64,000 nucleotides of DNA from Bradyrhizobium sp. CCGUVB4N (GCF_024199945.1 NZ_JANADP010000001.1:4774001-4838000), one strand, 5' to 3'. Positions 33,896-42,228 are shown, counted from the stretch's first letter. The notes: generated by a model not told the origin, from the letters alone. Translations and numbers: made by a program.

Positions 33896-33972
33896 AAAAA
33901 GCAACAGCGCCGCGGTGACGGAGTATGATCGTCCATCGCGGCGCCGGCATCTGACTGGGCGCTGAAATCCCC
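33896..33972 (-). ncRNA. Predicted small RNA, copy A of a two-copy family
   Basis: Read on the minus strand: 5' GGGGATTTCAGCGCCC (33957-33972), a short linker, a GC-rich hairpin with GCGCCGCG/CGCGGCGC arms (33937-33944 and 33907-33914), extended by partial pairing toward a loop of about nine bases, then TGTTGCTTTTT. Copy B at 42229-42303 has the same 16-base 5' end, the same layout and a different but equally paired hairpin, so the stem is maintained by compensatory changes. Length about 77 nt. An in-frame ATG near the hairpin is considered and rejected as the main product. Confidence 0.65.
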
Positions 33973-33976
33973 AGCA

Positions 33977-34007
33977 TCCATAGGTCCGTGGCGCGCCGAA
34001 AAGGTTC
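33977..34007 (-). promoter_or_regulatory. Conserved promoter-like block of small RNA copy A
   Basis: GAACCTTTT, a 17-base spacing and a TATGGA -10-like box end 5 bases before GGGGATTTC. The same block stands at exactly the same distance (35 bases from GAACC to GGGG) in front of copy B. Confidence 0.5.
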
Positions 34008-34094
34008 AACGCGACATCACAGGAAATTTCGCGCGAGGACTGGACTTTTTGTTCTCATTTTGTTCTAGTGAGTCTCCTGCTTTGGAGGTGACTC

Positions 34095-34247
34095 ATGACC
34101 GTCGAAAAACAGCGCGAAGTGATCCGGCTCTGGAACCAGCTCAGGAAGGTCGAGGGCCCGGCCGCGGAAGAACTCCGCATCCAGATCCTGGAATGTTTCT
34201 CGGAGAAGGGCAGTTCGGAGAGGGGCGAGGCGAAGCGCGCGGCCTGA
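34095..34247 (+). CDS. Small helical protein (50 aa)
   Basis: MTVEKQREVIRLWNQLRKVE opens a charged, probably all-helical protein ending GEAKRAA, with one Cys. A near-perfect TGGAGGTGA ribosome-binding site precedes the ATG, unusually strong for this window. Unknown function. Confidence 0.7.
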   Translation: MTVEKQREVIRLWNQLRKVEGPAAEELRIQILECFSEKGSSERGEAKRAA

Positions 34248-34492
34248 GTCGTCTCGGCGTGAAGCGACGACGATCCGATGTGACTGCGCGTCCGATGTGA
34301 CTGCGCGTCTGATCGCGTGTCCGTCGTGATGTCGAGCTCGTTTGCATGCAAACGGATCGTTAAGAGTTGGTCGGCGGCGATTTCGTCGATTCCGATTCGT
34401 TCTTCGAGAACGAAATGGCGGCGAAGCCTGAACAAAGCCGGTCGACGCGTCCCATGCGCGGCGCTATCGTCCGGTGGACGGAGGGCGCATCG

Positions 34493-34843
34493 ATGAAGAA
34501 CGGGCTCTACTCCATCCACATCCACATGCTCGATGGCGTGAAGGGCCGCGACAGCGGCGTGTTGATCTTGCGCGATGGCGTGCTGCTCGGCGGCGGACCT
34601 TACTTCTGGTCGCGCGGCTCCTACACCGTCGGCAACGGTACCTGGAAGGGCGAGCTCGCCACCAACCAGCATTCGCCGTTCGCCGATCCGCTCGTGAGGC
34701 CGCTCTTCGCCGGTGCGGAGGCAACCAGCGGTTTTTCGGGAACGTTCACCGAGGAGGGGGCCGAGGTATACGGCACCGTGCTGGTCGCCGGCCATCGCAG
34801 CCTCGGCTTTCGCGCTTCGCTGAAGTGGCTGGCGGAAGCGTGA
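34493..34843 (+). CDS. GrlR-like small beta-rich protein
   Basis: A 116-residue protein starting MKNGLYSIHIHMLDGVKGRD, with LGGGPYFWSRGSY, GNGTWKGELATNQHSPF and GFSGTFTEEGAEVYGT. This is the pattern of the GrlR family (a lipocalin-like fold named after a type III secretion repressor in enteropathogens), although here no secretion genes are nearby. The ATG at 34493 follows GGAGGG; upstream in-frame starts add an unrelated stretch. Confidence 0.7.
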   Translation: MKNGLYSIHIHMLDGVKGRDSGVLILRDGVLLGGGPYFWSRGSYTVGNGTWKGELATNQHSPFADPLVRPLFAGAEATSGFSGTFTEEGAEVYGTVLVAGHRSLGFRASLKWLAEA

Positions 34844-34993
34844 GGCGCTGGGCGATCTCCTAACGAAAGCTTGCAGCGATCGCGATAACCCTATTCGGTT
34901 AGGTTAAAAGCCCAATCGCGTTGCGCTTGCCGCGCGTTGGGATAGGTGTCTGGCAACGACAACAAGAAAACCGATTTTGCCAAGAACCAATTC

Positions 34994-35191
34994 ATGACAC
35001 CGTTTTTAGAACCGTCATTTTATCAGGGCGACCGCCAGACCTATCGCCGCGTCGCTGTCGTCGGCACGCTGTTCTGTCTCGCCTTCGTGGTGATCAGCTT
35101 TTCGCTGCGGCCGCAGAACGAGGACATTCGCGTCGCGGTCAAGGCCGACCGGCTGGTGCGCACCGCGGGCCAGGCGCCGCAGGCACATTAA
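34994..35191 (+). CDS. Small single-pass membrane protein
   Basis: A 65-residue protein with a cytosolic N-terminus, one helix (VAVVGTLFCLAFVVISFSL) and a charged tail. An in-frame GTG at 34946 could extend it by 16 residues. The stop is followed by a short repeated GCGCCTCAGGCACATTA block. Confidence 0.55.
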   Translation: MTPFLEPSFYQGDRQTYRRVAVVGTLFCLAFVVISFSLRPQNEDIRVAVKADRLVRTAGQAPQAH

Positions 35192-35223
35192 GCGCCTCAG
35201 GCACATTAGGCGCCACACGCGGA

Positions 35224-35349
35224 CTAACGCTTGCCGTTATAGACCTCACCGTCGGCGGAATCGCGCGGGCATGCGGCGCCGCGTGTCGCAAGCGCCACGA
35301 AGCCGGCATAGCCGGACAGGTTGAGCAGGACTTCGAGCCAGACAGGCAT
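35224..35349 (-). CDS. Tiny membrane protein (41 aa)
   Basis: MPVWLEVLLNLSGYAGFVAL then a polar tail ending YNGKR. One helix. Only a distant AGAAG box precedes it. Confidence 0.45.
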   Translation of the reverse strand: MPVWLEVLLNLSGYAGFVALATRGAACPRDSADGEVYNGKR

Positions 35350-35440
35350 GACAAGCCACTTCTTCTCTTGCGGGAAGACTACCTTAACGTGTGCGGGACG
35401 TCCTTGTTCCCGATTGGCCCAGAGACTTGCTTCAAGGAAA

Positions 35441-35671
35441 TCAGAGCGGCGAGGTCGGATCGAGCCGCCGCCCGAGCGCCGCAACCGATTCCGCCGAGGG
35501 CGATGCCTTGAGGAACTCGGCAATGGCGCGCGCGAGCTCGCCGTCGCTCATCGGCGTCGGCGGCGGGCGCAGCGCGCCGACGCCGAAGTTGCGCACGATC
35601 TCGTCGTAATGCTGCGCGTTGGATTTGGGAACAAGCCTGCGGATGCGGGCCAGCAAAGCGGATATCGGCAA
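35441..35671 (-). CDS. Small hypothetical protein from a TTG start
   Basis: The 76-residue frame reads PISALLARIRRLVPKSNAQH after a TTG that directly follows GGAGGAGAG, the best start in this stretch, and ends RRLDPTSPL. It has a Pro-rich middle and helical ends (DGELARAIAEFLKASPSAES). Function unknown. Confidence 0.55.
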   Translation of the reverse strand: MPISALLARIRRLVPKSNAQHYDEIVRNFGVGALRPPPTPMSDGELARAIAEFLKASPSAESVAALGRRLDPTSPL

Positions 35672-35738
35672 TCTCTCCTCCTCGACCTCCGCCCCGCCGG
35701 CAGCGCTTGATCTCTGCTGCCATTTTTGTCGTTCGAAA

Positions 35739-35782
35739 CGGAAAACCCCGCCAGCACCGCGGAGATGCTGACGGGGTCTTTC
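35739..35782 (-). terminator. Terminator-like hairpin
   Basis: On the minus strand ACCCCGTCAGCA and TGCTGGCGGGGTTTT can pair over about 10 bp with a T-run at the end. No clear gene ends here, so an unrecognised transcript from 35790-35950 is possible. Confidence 0.4.
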
Positions 35783-35953
35783 GTGCTGTCGCCTCGACCC
35801 GGATGGCGGAGGCTTCCGCACTTGCATGTCCAATCCGCAATTCCCGATATCGTTCCCTCGGCGGCCAACTTTTTTTCGTGGCGCGCGGTTCCACGAAGGC
35901 CGAACCATCGCGTCTGGTCCGCGTTGTCCCTGCGAGATGCGAAGGAGGAGATC

Positions 35954-36229
35954 ATGAAGAAGACACTCGCAGTCCTTGCCACCGTCGCGGCCGTCGGCGC
36001 GACCGCGGTTGCAGCACCTGCGCAGGCGCGCGGCATCGGCCCGGGTCTGGCGTTCGGCCTGGCGGCCGGTGCGATCACCGCCGGCGCGATCGCGGCGTCC
36101 CATCCGTATGGCTACTATGGCCCGGGTTACGGCTATTATGGCGGCCCGGCCTATTATAGCCCCGGTCCGTACGGCTACTACGGCGATGGGCCGTACTATC
36201 GGCACCGCCATTATTACCGTCACTGGTAA
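35954..36229 (+). CDS. Secreted Gly/Tyr-rich protein
   Basis: A 91-residue exported protein: signal peptide MKKTLAVLATVAAVGATAVA ending AQA, then a Gly/Ala zipper-like segment and a tail of GYYGPGYGYYGGP-type repeats, ending with a His/Arg/Tyr cluster. GGAGGAG precedes the ATG and a strong terminator follows 14 bases after the stop, so it is a single-gene unit. Confidence 0.85.
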   Translation: MKKTLAVLATVAAVGATAVAAPAQARGIGPGLAFGLAAGAITAGAIAASHPYGYYGPGYGYYGGPAYYSPGPYGYYGDGPYYRHRHYYRHW

Positions 36230-36242
36230 CGGCTGAGGAATC

Positions 36243-36276
36243 GAAAAAGCCCGGAGCGATGCTCCGGGCTTTTTTC
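36243..36276 (+). terminator. Intrinsic terminator
   Basis: AAAGCCCGGAGC and GCTCCGGGCTTTTTT form a 12-bp stem with a three-base loop and a T-run after the Gly/Tyr-rich gene. Confidence 0.9.
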
Positions 36277-36309
36277 GTGTGCGCAGGTCTCGCGCGAAAT
36301 TGCGCGATA

Positions 36310-36474
36310 TTACGGCCAGAGCGAGGGCCGTTCCACCTTGCGGGCGTTCTCGAGCGTCGAGACAAAATACTCCTCGCGCTCGCGTTTGAATTTTTCCTGG
36401 GTGGCACGGAACGCGGCGACACGAGCGGCAATTTCTTCGCGTTCGCGGATCTTGCGTTGTTCGTCTTCGGTCAT
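36310..36474 (-). CDS. Small coiled-coil protein (54 aa)
   Basis: MTEDEQRKIREREEIAARVA begins a highly charged helix that continues to KFKREREEYFVS. The ATG at 36474 follows GGGGA; longer versions start inside unrelated sequence. No family named. Confidence 0.6.
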   Translation of the reverse strand: MTEDEQRKIREREEIAARVAAFRATQEKFKREREEYFVSTLENARKVERPSLWP

Positions 36475-36739
36475 GTCAAATCCCCACGACTTGAGTATGT
36501 GCATTTCTGAACTCAAGCACTGCCGCCGCAATCACATTGAGTCGCGTCAACACATGCATTGGCGCTTCTGATTGGGGCGTCAATGGGGAGGAGGCATTGC
36601 AGGATTGTGATATGCGATGGTCGGAAAAAATTGCCGCCCTATCGCCGTTCACGGCTTGCGCGGCGGTGGATAACAGCGTCAACAATCTTGTCGCTTGCAG
36701 ATGTTGCAGCTAGCGCGACGGCAAATCAGGAGGCGGCGA

Positions 36740-37501
36740 GTGATTGCATCGGACCTTCAGAGCGGTGTCGAACGACTCGGCGACATGATCGCAAGCGCGA
36801 AGATCATCGTGCCGTTCACCGGCGCCGGCATCTCGACCGAATGCGGCATCCCCGACTTCCGCTCGCCGGGTGGAATTTGGACCCGCAACCGTCCGATCCA
36901 GTTCGATGAGTTCGTTGCGAGCCAAGGGGCGCGCGATGAATCGTGGCGCCGGCGTTTTGCGATGGAGGAGGTGTTCGCCGCAGCGAAACCCGGCCGCGGC
37001 CATCGCGCGCTCGCCTCGCTGCATCGCGCCGGCAAGATCCCCGCGGTCATCACCCAGAACATCGACAATCTGCACCAGGCCTCGGGCTTCGCTGCCGATC
37101 GCGTGATTGAACTGCACGGCAATACCACTTACGCGCGCTGCATCGGATGTGGGCAGGACTATTCGCTCGACTGGGTGAAGCGCCGCTTCGACGAGGACGG
37201 CGGCGCACCCAACTGCGCCGCATGCGACGAGCCGGTGAAAACCGCAACGATCTCATTCGGTCAGGCGATGCCCGAGGATGAAATGCAGCGCGCGACCGAG
37301 TTGTCGCAGGCCTGCGATCTCTTCATCGCGATCGGTTCCTCGCTCGTGGTGTGGCCGGCGGCGGGCTTTCCGATGATGGCGAAGAACGCCGGTGCACGTT
37401 TGGTGATCATCAATCGCGAGCCGACCGAGCAGGACGACATCGCCGACCTCGTCATCCGTCACGACATCGGCGAAGCACTCGGGCCCTTTGTCGCAAATTG
37501 A
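36740..37501 (+). CDS. cobB: NAD-dependent protein deacylase, Sir2 family
   Basis: Removes acetyl or other acyl groups from protein lysines using NAD+. The 253-residue enzyme has GAGIS (28-32), PDFRSPGGIW (38-47), TQNID (105-109), the catalytic His126 in ELHG, and the zinc ligands Cys134, Cys137, Cys159 and Cys162. The GTG at 36740 is chosen because AGGAGG lies six bases upstream. The Ala/Tyr/Arg set for a preference for succinyl groups is not evident, so deacetylase is the simplest reading. Confidence 0.93.
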   Translation: MIASDLQSGVERLGDMIASAKIIVPFTGAGISTECGIPDFRSPGGIWTRNRPIQFDEFVASQGARDESWRRRFAMEEVFAAAKPGRGHRALASLHRAGKIPAVITQNIDNLHQASGFAADRVIELHGNTTYARCIGCGQDYSLDWVKRRFDEDGGAPNCAACDEPVKTATISFGQAMPEDEMQRATELSQACDLFIAIGSSLVVWPAAGFPMMAKNAGARLVIINREPTEQDDIADLVIRHDIGEALGPFVAN

Positions 37502-37709
37502 GGCATCAATTTGATTCGCGGCTGTGCAAGCTGTTCATAGGTTCCGGCGAATCTCTTTTTTATCTATGCCTCGCAACCGGGAGTGTTATCTTTTGATTCG
37601 AAAGATTCGCGTCGCGTCGATTGAGAAGATTCTCTGAAGGTTCTCTAAAGACGCGTGATTCGACGCCGCCATTGAGGCGGGTTGCATGGCATGTGTGGGG
37701 TCCGGGGTT

Positions 37710-38342
37710 ATGGGGTCGTCGGACGGATTTGAGTCCAAGAAGCTGGGAGTTCCAGCGCCGGGCGAGCACGGCGCTGGTCGCGATAGCGCGCTCAGTCCCT
37801 TCACCGGGCTAGGTGAGGGCAGCGCCAACCTCGTCGAGGTTCATGGCGTTATCAAATGGTTCGACGCCTCAAAGGGCTACGGCTTCATCGTTCCCGACAA
37901 TGGATGGCCCGACGTGCTGCTGCACGTCACCGTGCTCAGGCGCGACGGCTTCCAGACCGCGTACGAGGGGGCCCGGATCGTCGTCGAGTGCATCCAGCGC
38001 GCCAAGGGCTATCAGGCCTTCCGCGTCGTCTCGATGGACGAGTCGACCGCGATCCATCCGGCGCAGATGCTACCGCCGCGCACCCACGTCACGGTGACCG
38101 CGACCAGCGGGCTCGAGCGGGCCCAGGTCAAATGGTTCAACCGGCTGCGCGGGTTCGGCTTCCTGACCTGCGGTGAGGGCACCCCCGACATCTTCGTCCA
38201 CATGGAGACGCTGCGCCGCTTCGGCATGACCGAGCTGCGGCCGGGCCAGTATGTGCTGGTCCGCTTTGGGCCGGGCTCCAAGGGCATGATGGCCGCCGAG
38301 ATCCATCCGGAGACCGGCTCGCCGGGGCTCCAGTCGCACTAG
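37710..38342 (+). CDS. Double cold-shock-domain protein
   Basis: A 210-residue protein with two CSDs separated by a short linker. CSD1 has HGVIKWFDASKGYGFIVPDN and VLLHVTVL; CSD2 has AQVKWFNRLRGFGFLT and IFVHMETL. Both keep the KGYGF/RGFGF and xxHV/xVHM RNA-binding motifs. The first 45 residues are disordered. The two-domain form is typical of rhizobial cold-shock-like proteins, and the ATG after GGGGTT is preferred over one eight codons upstream. A terminator follows. Confidence 0.9.
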   Translation: MGSSDGFESKKLGVPAPGEHGAGRDSALSPFTGLGEGSANLVEVHGVIKWFDASKGYGFIVPDNGWPDVLLHVTVLRRDGFQTAYEGARIVVECIQRAKGYQAFRVVSMDESTAIHPAQMLPPRTHVTVTATSGLERAQVKWFNRLRGFGFLTCGEGTPDIFVHMETLRRFGMTELRPGQYVLVRFGPGSKGMMAAEIHPETGSPGLQSH

Positions 38343-38368
38343 CGGCTTCCCGTTTTCGTATTCGTGAG

Positions 38369-38408
38369 CAGAAGCGCGCGGCCCCGGGGTCGCGCGCTTC
38401 TGGCTTTT
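38369..38408 (+). terminator. Intrinsic terminator
   Basis: AGAAGCGCGCG and CGCGCGCTTCT form an 11-bp stem around GCCCCGGGGT, followed by GGCTTTTG. Confidence 0.8.
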
Positions 38409-38472
38409 GTCACGATCGCCGCGTAAGGATGTCGCAGTCCCACGCCCCAGCGCCCGTCCCGAGTGCCATCCC

Positions 38473-38958
38473 ATGAAGCTTGATCGAACCACTGTCTGGT
38501 CCCTCGCCAGGGGCTGGCTTGCCGCCGTTCTCGTCGTTGCCGGCTTTGCCGTCGCAAGCGCGCCCGCCGGCGCCGCCAGCTTCCAGCCGCTCGAGATCGT
38601 CACCAAGAACGGCGTGCAGGTGTTCTCGGTGGAGATGGCGACCACCGACGAGGAGAAGCAGACCGGTCTGATGTACCGCAAGGAGTTGGCCGACGGCAAA
38701 GGCATGCTGTTCGACTTCAATCCCGAGCAGGAAGTCTCGATGTGGATGAAGAACACCTATGTCTCGCTCGACATGATCTTCATTCGTGCCGACGGGCGCA
38801 TCCTGCGCATCGCCGAGAATACCGAGCCGCTCTCGACCAAGATCATTTCGTCGAAAGGTCCCGCCCGGGCCGTCCTCGAGGTGGTGGCGGGAACAGCGCA
38901 GAAATACGGCATCCGTCCCGGCGATCGCGTCGGCCATGCCCTGTTCGGCAGCAAATAG
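38473..38958 (+). CDS. Exported DUF192 protein
   Basis: A 161-residue protein with a signal peptide (residues 1-35, ending PAGAAS) and a DUF192 domain: FSVEMATTDEEKQTGLMYRK, GMLFDF, VSMWMKNTYVSLDMIFI and a C-terminal GIRPGDRVGHALF. DUF192 is a small beta fold of unknown activity, common beside cold-shock genes in this group. The ATG at 38473 gives a clean signal peptide. Confidence 0.9.
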   Translation: MKLDRTTVWSLARGWLAAVLVVAGFAVASAPAGAASFQPLEIVTKNGVQVFSVEMATTDEEKQTGLMYRKELADGKGMLFDFNPEQEVSMWMKNTYVSLDMIFIRADGRILRIAENTEPLSTKIISSKGPARAVLEVVAGTAQKYGIRPGDRVGHALFGSK

Positions 38959-39087
38959 GTCCAATTAGTCCGGCGATGGCCGTCTTGGGGGCAGGTTGGA
39001 CGCTTGGTGCCGCTTAGCGAGCTTGCTGGCATTAGTAAGCTTGCTGGCGCTTGGGGAAGCGTGTATCGACGGGGCTCGCCAGACATT

Positions 39088-39164
39088 CGGGGTATAGCGC
39101 AGCCTGGTAGCGCGGCAGTTTTGGGTACTGCAGGTCGTTGGTTCGAATCCAGCTGCCCCGACCA
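39088..39164 (+). tRNA. tRNA-Pro (anticodon TGG)
   Basis: Complete cloverleaf, acceptor CGGGG...CCCCG, anticodon loop TTTGGGT giving TGG, TTCGAATC T loop, encoded CCA. Confidence 0.97.
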
Positions 39165-39403
39165 GCGATTTCAATGACTTAGACGTGACTTCCTGGCCTC
39201 TATCTTCCCAGAAAATCGAATTGGGAAGAGCCGGGCAGGGGGTGAGTCAATTTGACTCAGGTTCAGCGCGCAAAACTTCTGGCCAATGCGATGCCGGCCG
39301 CGTCGCTGGAGACCTGTCACGGATGCAGGCCGCGCTGCAAGGCCTTACCAATCTCTACCGAGCGATGTACGGGCAAATCGCCTAAGATCGATCGGCCGCC
39401 ACA

Positions 39404-39607
39404 ATGCCGAATGAAACTCCCGTCTTTCATGCCTTCGCAGTTGATCCAGCCACCGGCGCCTGGAAAATCTGGATGGGTACCGGCACCCGTGAAGCAATTG
39501 CAGCTGCGGGTTATCGCACGCCGCCGAAACCGTTTGGATACTGCTCGAAGAGCTCGCTGAAGGACGGCTGGGGATTCCGCTTTTTGCACACCCACGACGC
39601 GCAGTAG
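39404..39607 (+). CDS. Small hypothetical protein (67 aa)
   Basis: MPNETPVFHAFAVDPATGAW continues through a TREAIAAAGYRTPPKPFG helix-turn and ends WGFRFLHTHDAQ. It looks like a compact soluble protein. No recognisable family and no clear ribosome-binding site. Confidence 0.45.
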   Translation: MPNETPVFHAFAVDPATGAWKIWMGTGTREAIAAAGYRTPPKPFGYCSKSSLKDGWGFRFLHTHDAQ

Positions 39608-39718
39608 TAGATCTAGCGCGCGCATCGTACGATCAACGTCATACCCAACTCACGCTCGGCTGCATTGCTACCGCAATCGGCACGGTGCTATGCTCATCGC
39701 AGAACGGGGAGTTTCTCG

Positions 39719-40009
39719 ATGCACAAAATCGCCGTCACCGTCTTGCTTGCCCTGATGATCGCCCCCGCGCTGGCGGAGGAGCATGTTCTAGGGCCTGGCG
39801 AAGAGCCCAAGGCGAAGACGGCGACGCAGAAGGAAGACGATGCTCGGGCTGTGCGCGCCTATCAACGCTCCCTCAACAGTGTTCCGGACCAGAAGCCGGT
39901 CGACCCGTGGGGAACTGCCCGTGGCGATGATGCGTCGAAGAAGTCGGCAGCGCCGGCCAAGCCGGCTGTGAAGCAGTCGTCCAAGGCTGCCAAGAGCGGC
40001 GCCAATTAG
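39719..40009 (+). CDS. Small secreted Lys/Ala-rich protein
   Basis: A 96-residue product with signal peptide MHKIAVTVLLALMIAPALAE, then a charged, low-complexity chain ending KAAKSGAN. Probably disordered in the periplasm. Confidence 0.7.
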   Translation: MHKIAVTVLLALMIAPALAEEHVLGPGEEPKAKTATQKEDDARAVRAYQRSLNSVPDQKPVDPWGTARGDDASKKSAAPAKPAVKQSSKAAKSGAN

Positions 40010-40362
40010 CAAAGATGCGGGCGCTAAATCGGCATTAAGTCCCGCCGCTCACCCCGAAAGGCAAAGAGCAGCACTAGGGCCGGCTCAGGCTGAAGAAAGA
40101 TCATCAACCGTCTTCGTCGGCGTGAGCCGGGGGGCGTCATTGGCCGCTGCCGGTCGCGCTTCCTGTGCAGTTCTGCGCCGGAGCTTCATTGATCGCGCTC
40201 CGCCAAGATGCTGTAGATCTCGGCCGTCGCGATCGCCTGGTGTTCGCGCGCGAGTTGCGCGTAGTTGATCCGGCAAAATTGCCGCGACAACTTGTCCGCG
40301 ACACAACCTCCGCGTCAGCCTCACGTGCTTTACCTCTGCGCGTGCAATTGGGATGACGGGAC
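40010..40362. other. Intergenic region upstream of barrel gene
   Basis: No gene or clear regulatory signal recognised. Short frames on both strands lack ribosome-binding sites and read as shadow sequence. Confidence 0.4.
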
Positions 40363-41091
40363 ATGTTTAGAACTCTCTGCGGTGCGGTGCTTCTCGCTCT
40401 GTCTGCGACGACGGCATCCGCGGCTGACTATGCGTCGCAAGCGCCTGCACTGGCGGCGCTCACCTTCAACTGGACCGGTTGCTACATCGGCGGTCATCTC
40501 GGCGGCGGTGCGAGCGAGGATCGCACGATCAACAGCGCTGGTGGGACGGTGGATTTCGGCGCGGGTGGTTTTGTCGGCGGCGGGCAGGCTGGCTGCGACC
40601 ATCAATTCGCATCCAACTGGGTTGTCGGCGCAGAAGGCCGGGCCGCATGGTCGAGCCTGTCGAGCCAGCACGCCAGCAATGTCAGATTTCCTGCGCTTGG
40701 AAACCTCGTCGCGCCGTCGCAGTTCGGTCTCAAGAACGATTTTGTCGCCTCGATCACTGCACGGTTCGGCTACGCTTATGGCTCAGGCTGGCTGTTCTAC
40801 GGGCGCGGCGGCGTCGCCTGGACTCACGAGAAGATCGATGATGCCTATGTCAGTCCGGCCACCGGTCTTGCAGTCGATCCGAGCGCGTCCGTCATGCGGA
40901 CTGGCTGGACATTGGGTGCGGGCGTGGAATGGGCGTTTGCGCCGTGCTGGTCCGCCAATGTCGAATACAACTACCACGACTTCGGCACGAAGGGCCCCAT
41001 CCAGCTCATGAGTCCGACCGAAGGCATCACCGTGGCCCATCTCAAGGACACGATCCATGCCGCGACCATCGGCGTGAATTATCACTACTGA
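40363..41091 (+). CDS. Outer-membrane beta-barrel protein (Omp25/31 type)
   Basis: A 242-residue protein: signal peptide ending ASA, then FNWTGCYIGGHLGGGASEDR (the family's WTG-xYxGG start), GFVGGGQAGCDHQFASNWVV, alternating barrel strands, WTLGAGVEWAFAPCWSANVE, and a C-terminal strand ending in an aromatic residue (GVNYHY), the outer-membrane insertion signal. Four cysteines near the N-terminus and in the loops are somewhat unusual for the family. Confidence 0.9.
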   Translation: MFRTLCGAVLLALSATTASAADYASQAPALAALTFNWTGCYIGGHLGGGASEDRTINSAGGTVDFGAGGFVGGGQAGCDHQFASNWVVGAEGRAAWSSLSSQHASNVRFPALGNLVAPSQFGLKNDFVASITARFGYAYGSGWLFYGRGGVAWTHEKIDDAYVSPATGLAVDPSASVMRTGWTLGAGVEWAFAPCWSANVEYNYHDFGTKGPIQLMSPTEGITVAHLKDTIHAATIGVNYHY

Positions 41092-41139
41092 CGGAATGGG
41101 GAGAGGGCGGCCGCCGCGATCGCGGTGGTCTGTCCGGGC

Positions 41140-41361
41140 CTAGGACAGGAGCCAGTCGGCCAGGCGCCAGGCCAGCCAGCCCAGCGTGCAGATCCAGCCC
41201 ACCATCACGATCCCAGCGATCCCGAGCCCGCACAACGCAAACAGCGATGCCCGGGGCTCTTCTGCCTCGGGCAGTTTTTCGGTCGTATCAATCTGGCTCA
41301 CAGCATCCCCTTGGCCGACGGCCTGCTGTTTATTGGTCTCCGTTTGCTCGCGAAAATTCAC
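41140..41361 (-). CDS. Small single-pass membrane protein
   Basis: A 73-residue protein from a GTG start with a Gln/Glu-rich cytosolic half and a C-terminal helix (ASLFALCGLGIAGIVMVGWI). Weak ribosome-binding site. Confidence 0.5.
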   Translation of the reverse strand: MNFREQTETNKQQAVGQGDAVSQIDTTEKLPEAEEPRASLFALCGLGIAGIVMVGWICTLGWLAWRLADWLLS

Positions 41362-41637
41362 CAGCCGCGCTCCAACTCACACGGACGTGAGACGGGATGA
41401 CTGTCCATTCATGGCGAGCGGGAGCCGACAGCGGGCTGGTCGCGAGCCATCCGGACAGGAGGGAAGCACCTGCAACTCGTGGCGCGGCGATTGGTTGCTG
41501 TCTGAGGCGCGGAGATGCAGAAGCGTCAGCGCTTTTTTCGTGCTTGGTGCGCCTGCTTCGCGCCTTCCCCGCGTTGAAGGGGAGAACAGGGCCCGCAATC
41601 GATGCTGCGCCCGCAGGTCCCTTCAGGCGAGGTCTTC

Positions 41638-42051
41638 ATGTCGATCAGTGCAATCGCTTCTTCCGCCGCCACAGTGACGGCAACCCCCTCGAGCGCCGCA
41701 ACGTCGTCCTCGTCGAAATCGTCAACGTCGTCGACGTCGTCCACCTCGGCAACATCATCCACGTCATCGACCTCAGCGACTTCGTCGACCTCGTCCTCGC
41801 AATCGGCCGGCGGCAGCTCCGGATCGGGCGGCAGCGGCAGCTCGTCCAAGACGGTCGTCAGCGAGGTCTCGACCACCGCGAACGGGATGACGACGACGAC
41901 GATCACTTATTCCGATGGCACGACCGAGGTGGAGACAACGCCCGCCAGCTCGCAGGCCGGCCAGGGCAACCAGCCGGGACAGACCTACAATTCGCAAGGT
42001 GCGCTGAGCTCCGGCGCCAACACCGCCGCGGCTGCGAGCAGCGGGGTGTGA
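41638..42051 (+). CDS. Ser/Thr-rich low-complexity protein
   Basis: A 137-residue protein. Residues about 15-70 consist of SSTSSTSATSS-type repeats encoded by runs of TCG, ACG and TCC codons, followed by a distinct segment VSEVSTTANGMTTTTITYSD and an Ala/Ser tail. No classical signal peptide; the start is hydrophobic (ISAIASSAATV). It could be exported by a non-Sec route or be a disordered surface-linked protein. AGGCGAG precedes the ATG. Confidence 0.6.
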   Translation: MSISAIASSAATVTATPSSAATSSSSKSSTSSTSSTSATSSTSSTSATSSTSSSQSAGGSSGSGGSGSSSKTVVSEVSTTANGMTTTTITYSDGTTEVETTPASSQAGQGNQPGQTYNSQGALSSGANTAAAASSGV

Positions 42052-42193
42052 GTCGCGATCGACCGCGGGGCCAAAAGCGCGGTCACACGCGACGCTGAAC
42101 GCTTGGCGTTCGTTGTTTGCGGGCCGCCATCTCTGCGCGATTTTTTCTGGAACCAAAACGGCTTAATCGGCGCAAAATTACCAAAGCTTCATC

Positions 42194-42224
42194 GAACCTT
42201 TGGCCGTCGCCACAGACATATCAG
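42194..42224 (+). promoter_or_regulatory. Conserved promoter-like block of small RNA copy B
   Basis: GAACCTTT, then CGCCAC shared with copy A, then GACATATCAG containing a -10-like TAT box, ending 4 bases before GGGG at 42229. Spacing to the RNA start is identical to copy A. Confidence 0.5.
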
Positions 42225-42228
42225 TGTT

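Noticed and set aside
33873..33951. Short peptide frame inside small RNA copy A (begins MPAPRW) and its counterpart MPKRTPP at 42246-42362
   Set aside because: Both keep a similar frame up to GCTTTTTGG, so coding is not excluded, but residues are not conserved between copies while stem pairing is, and no ribosome-binding site stands at normal spacing.
39185..39385. Possible 66-residue frame after tRNA-Pro
   Set aside because: No ribosome-binding site, composition like noncoding sequence, and no recognisable motif.
41700..41820. Triplet-rich stretch as a possible CRISPR or tandem repeat array
   Set aside because: It is an in-frame Ser/Thr codon run of a protein gene; there are no regular repeat-spacer units. 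No CRISPR array was seen anywhere in the window.
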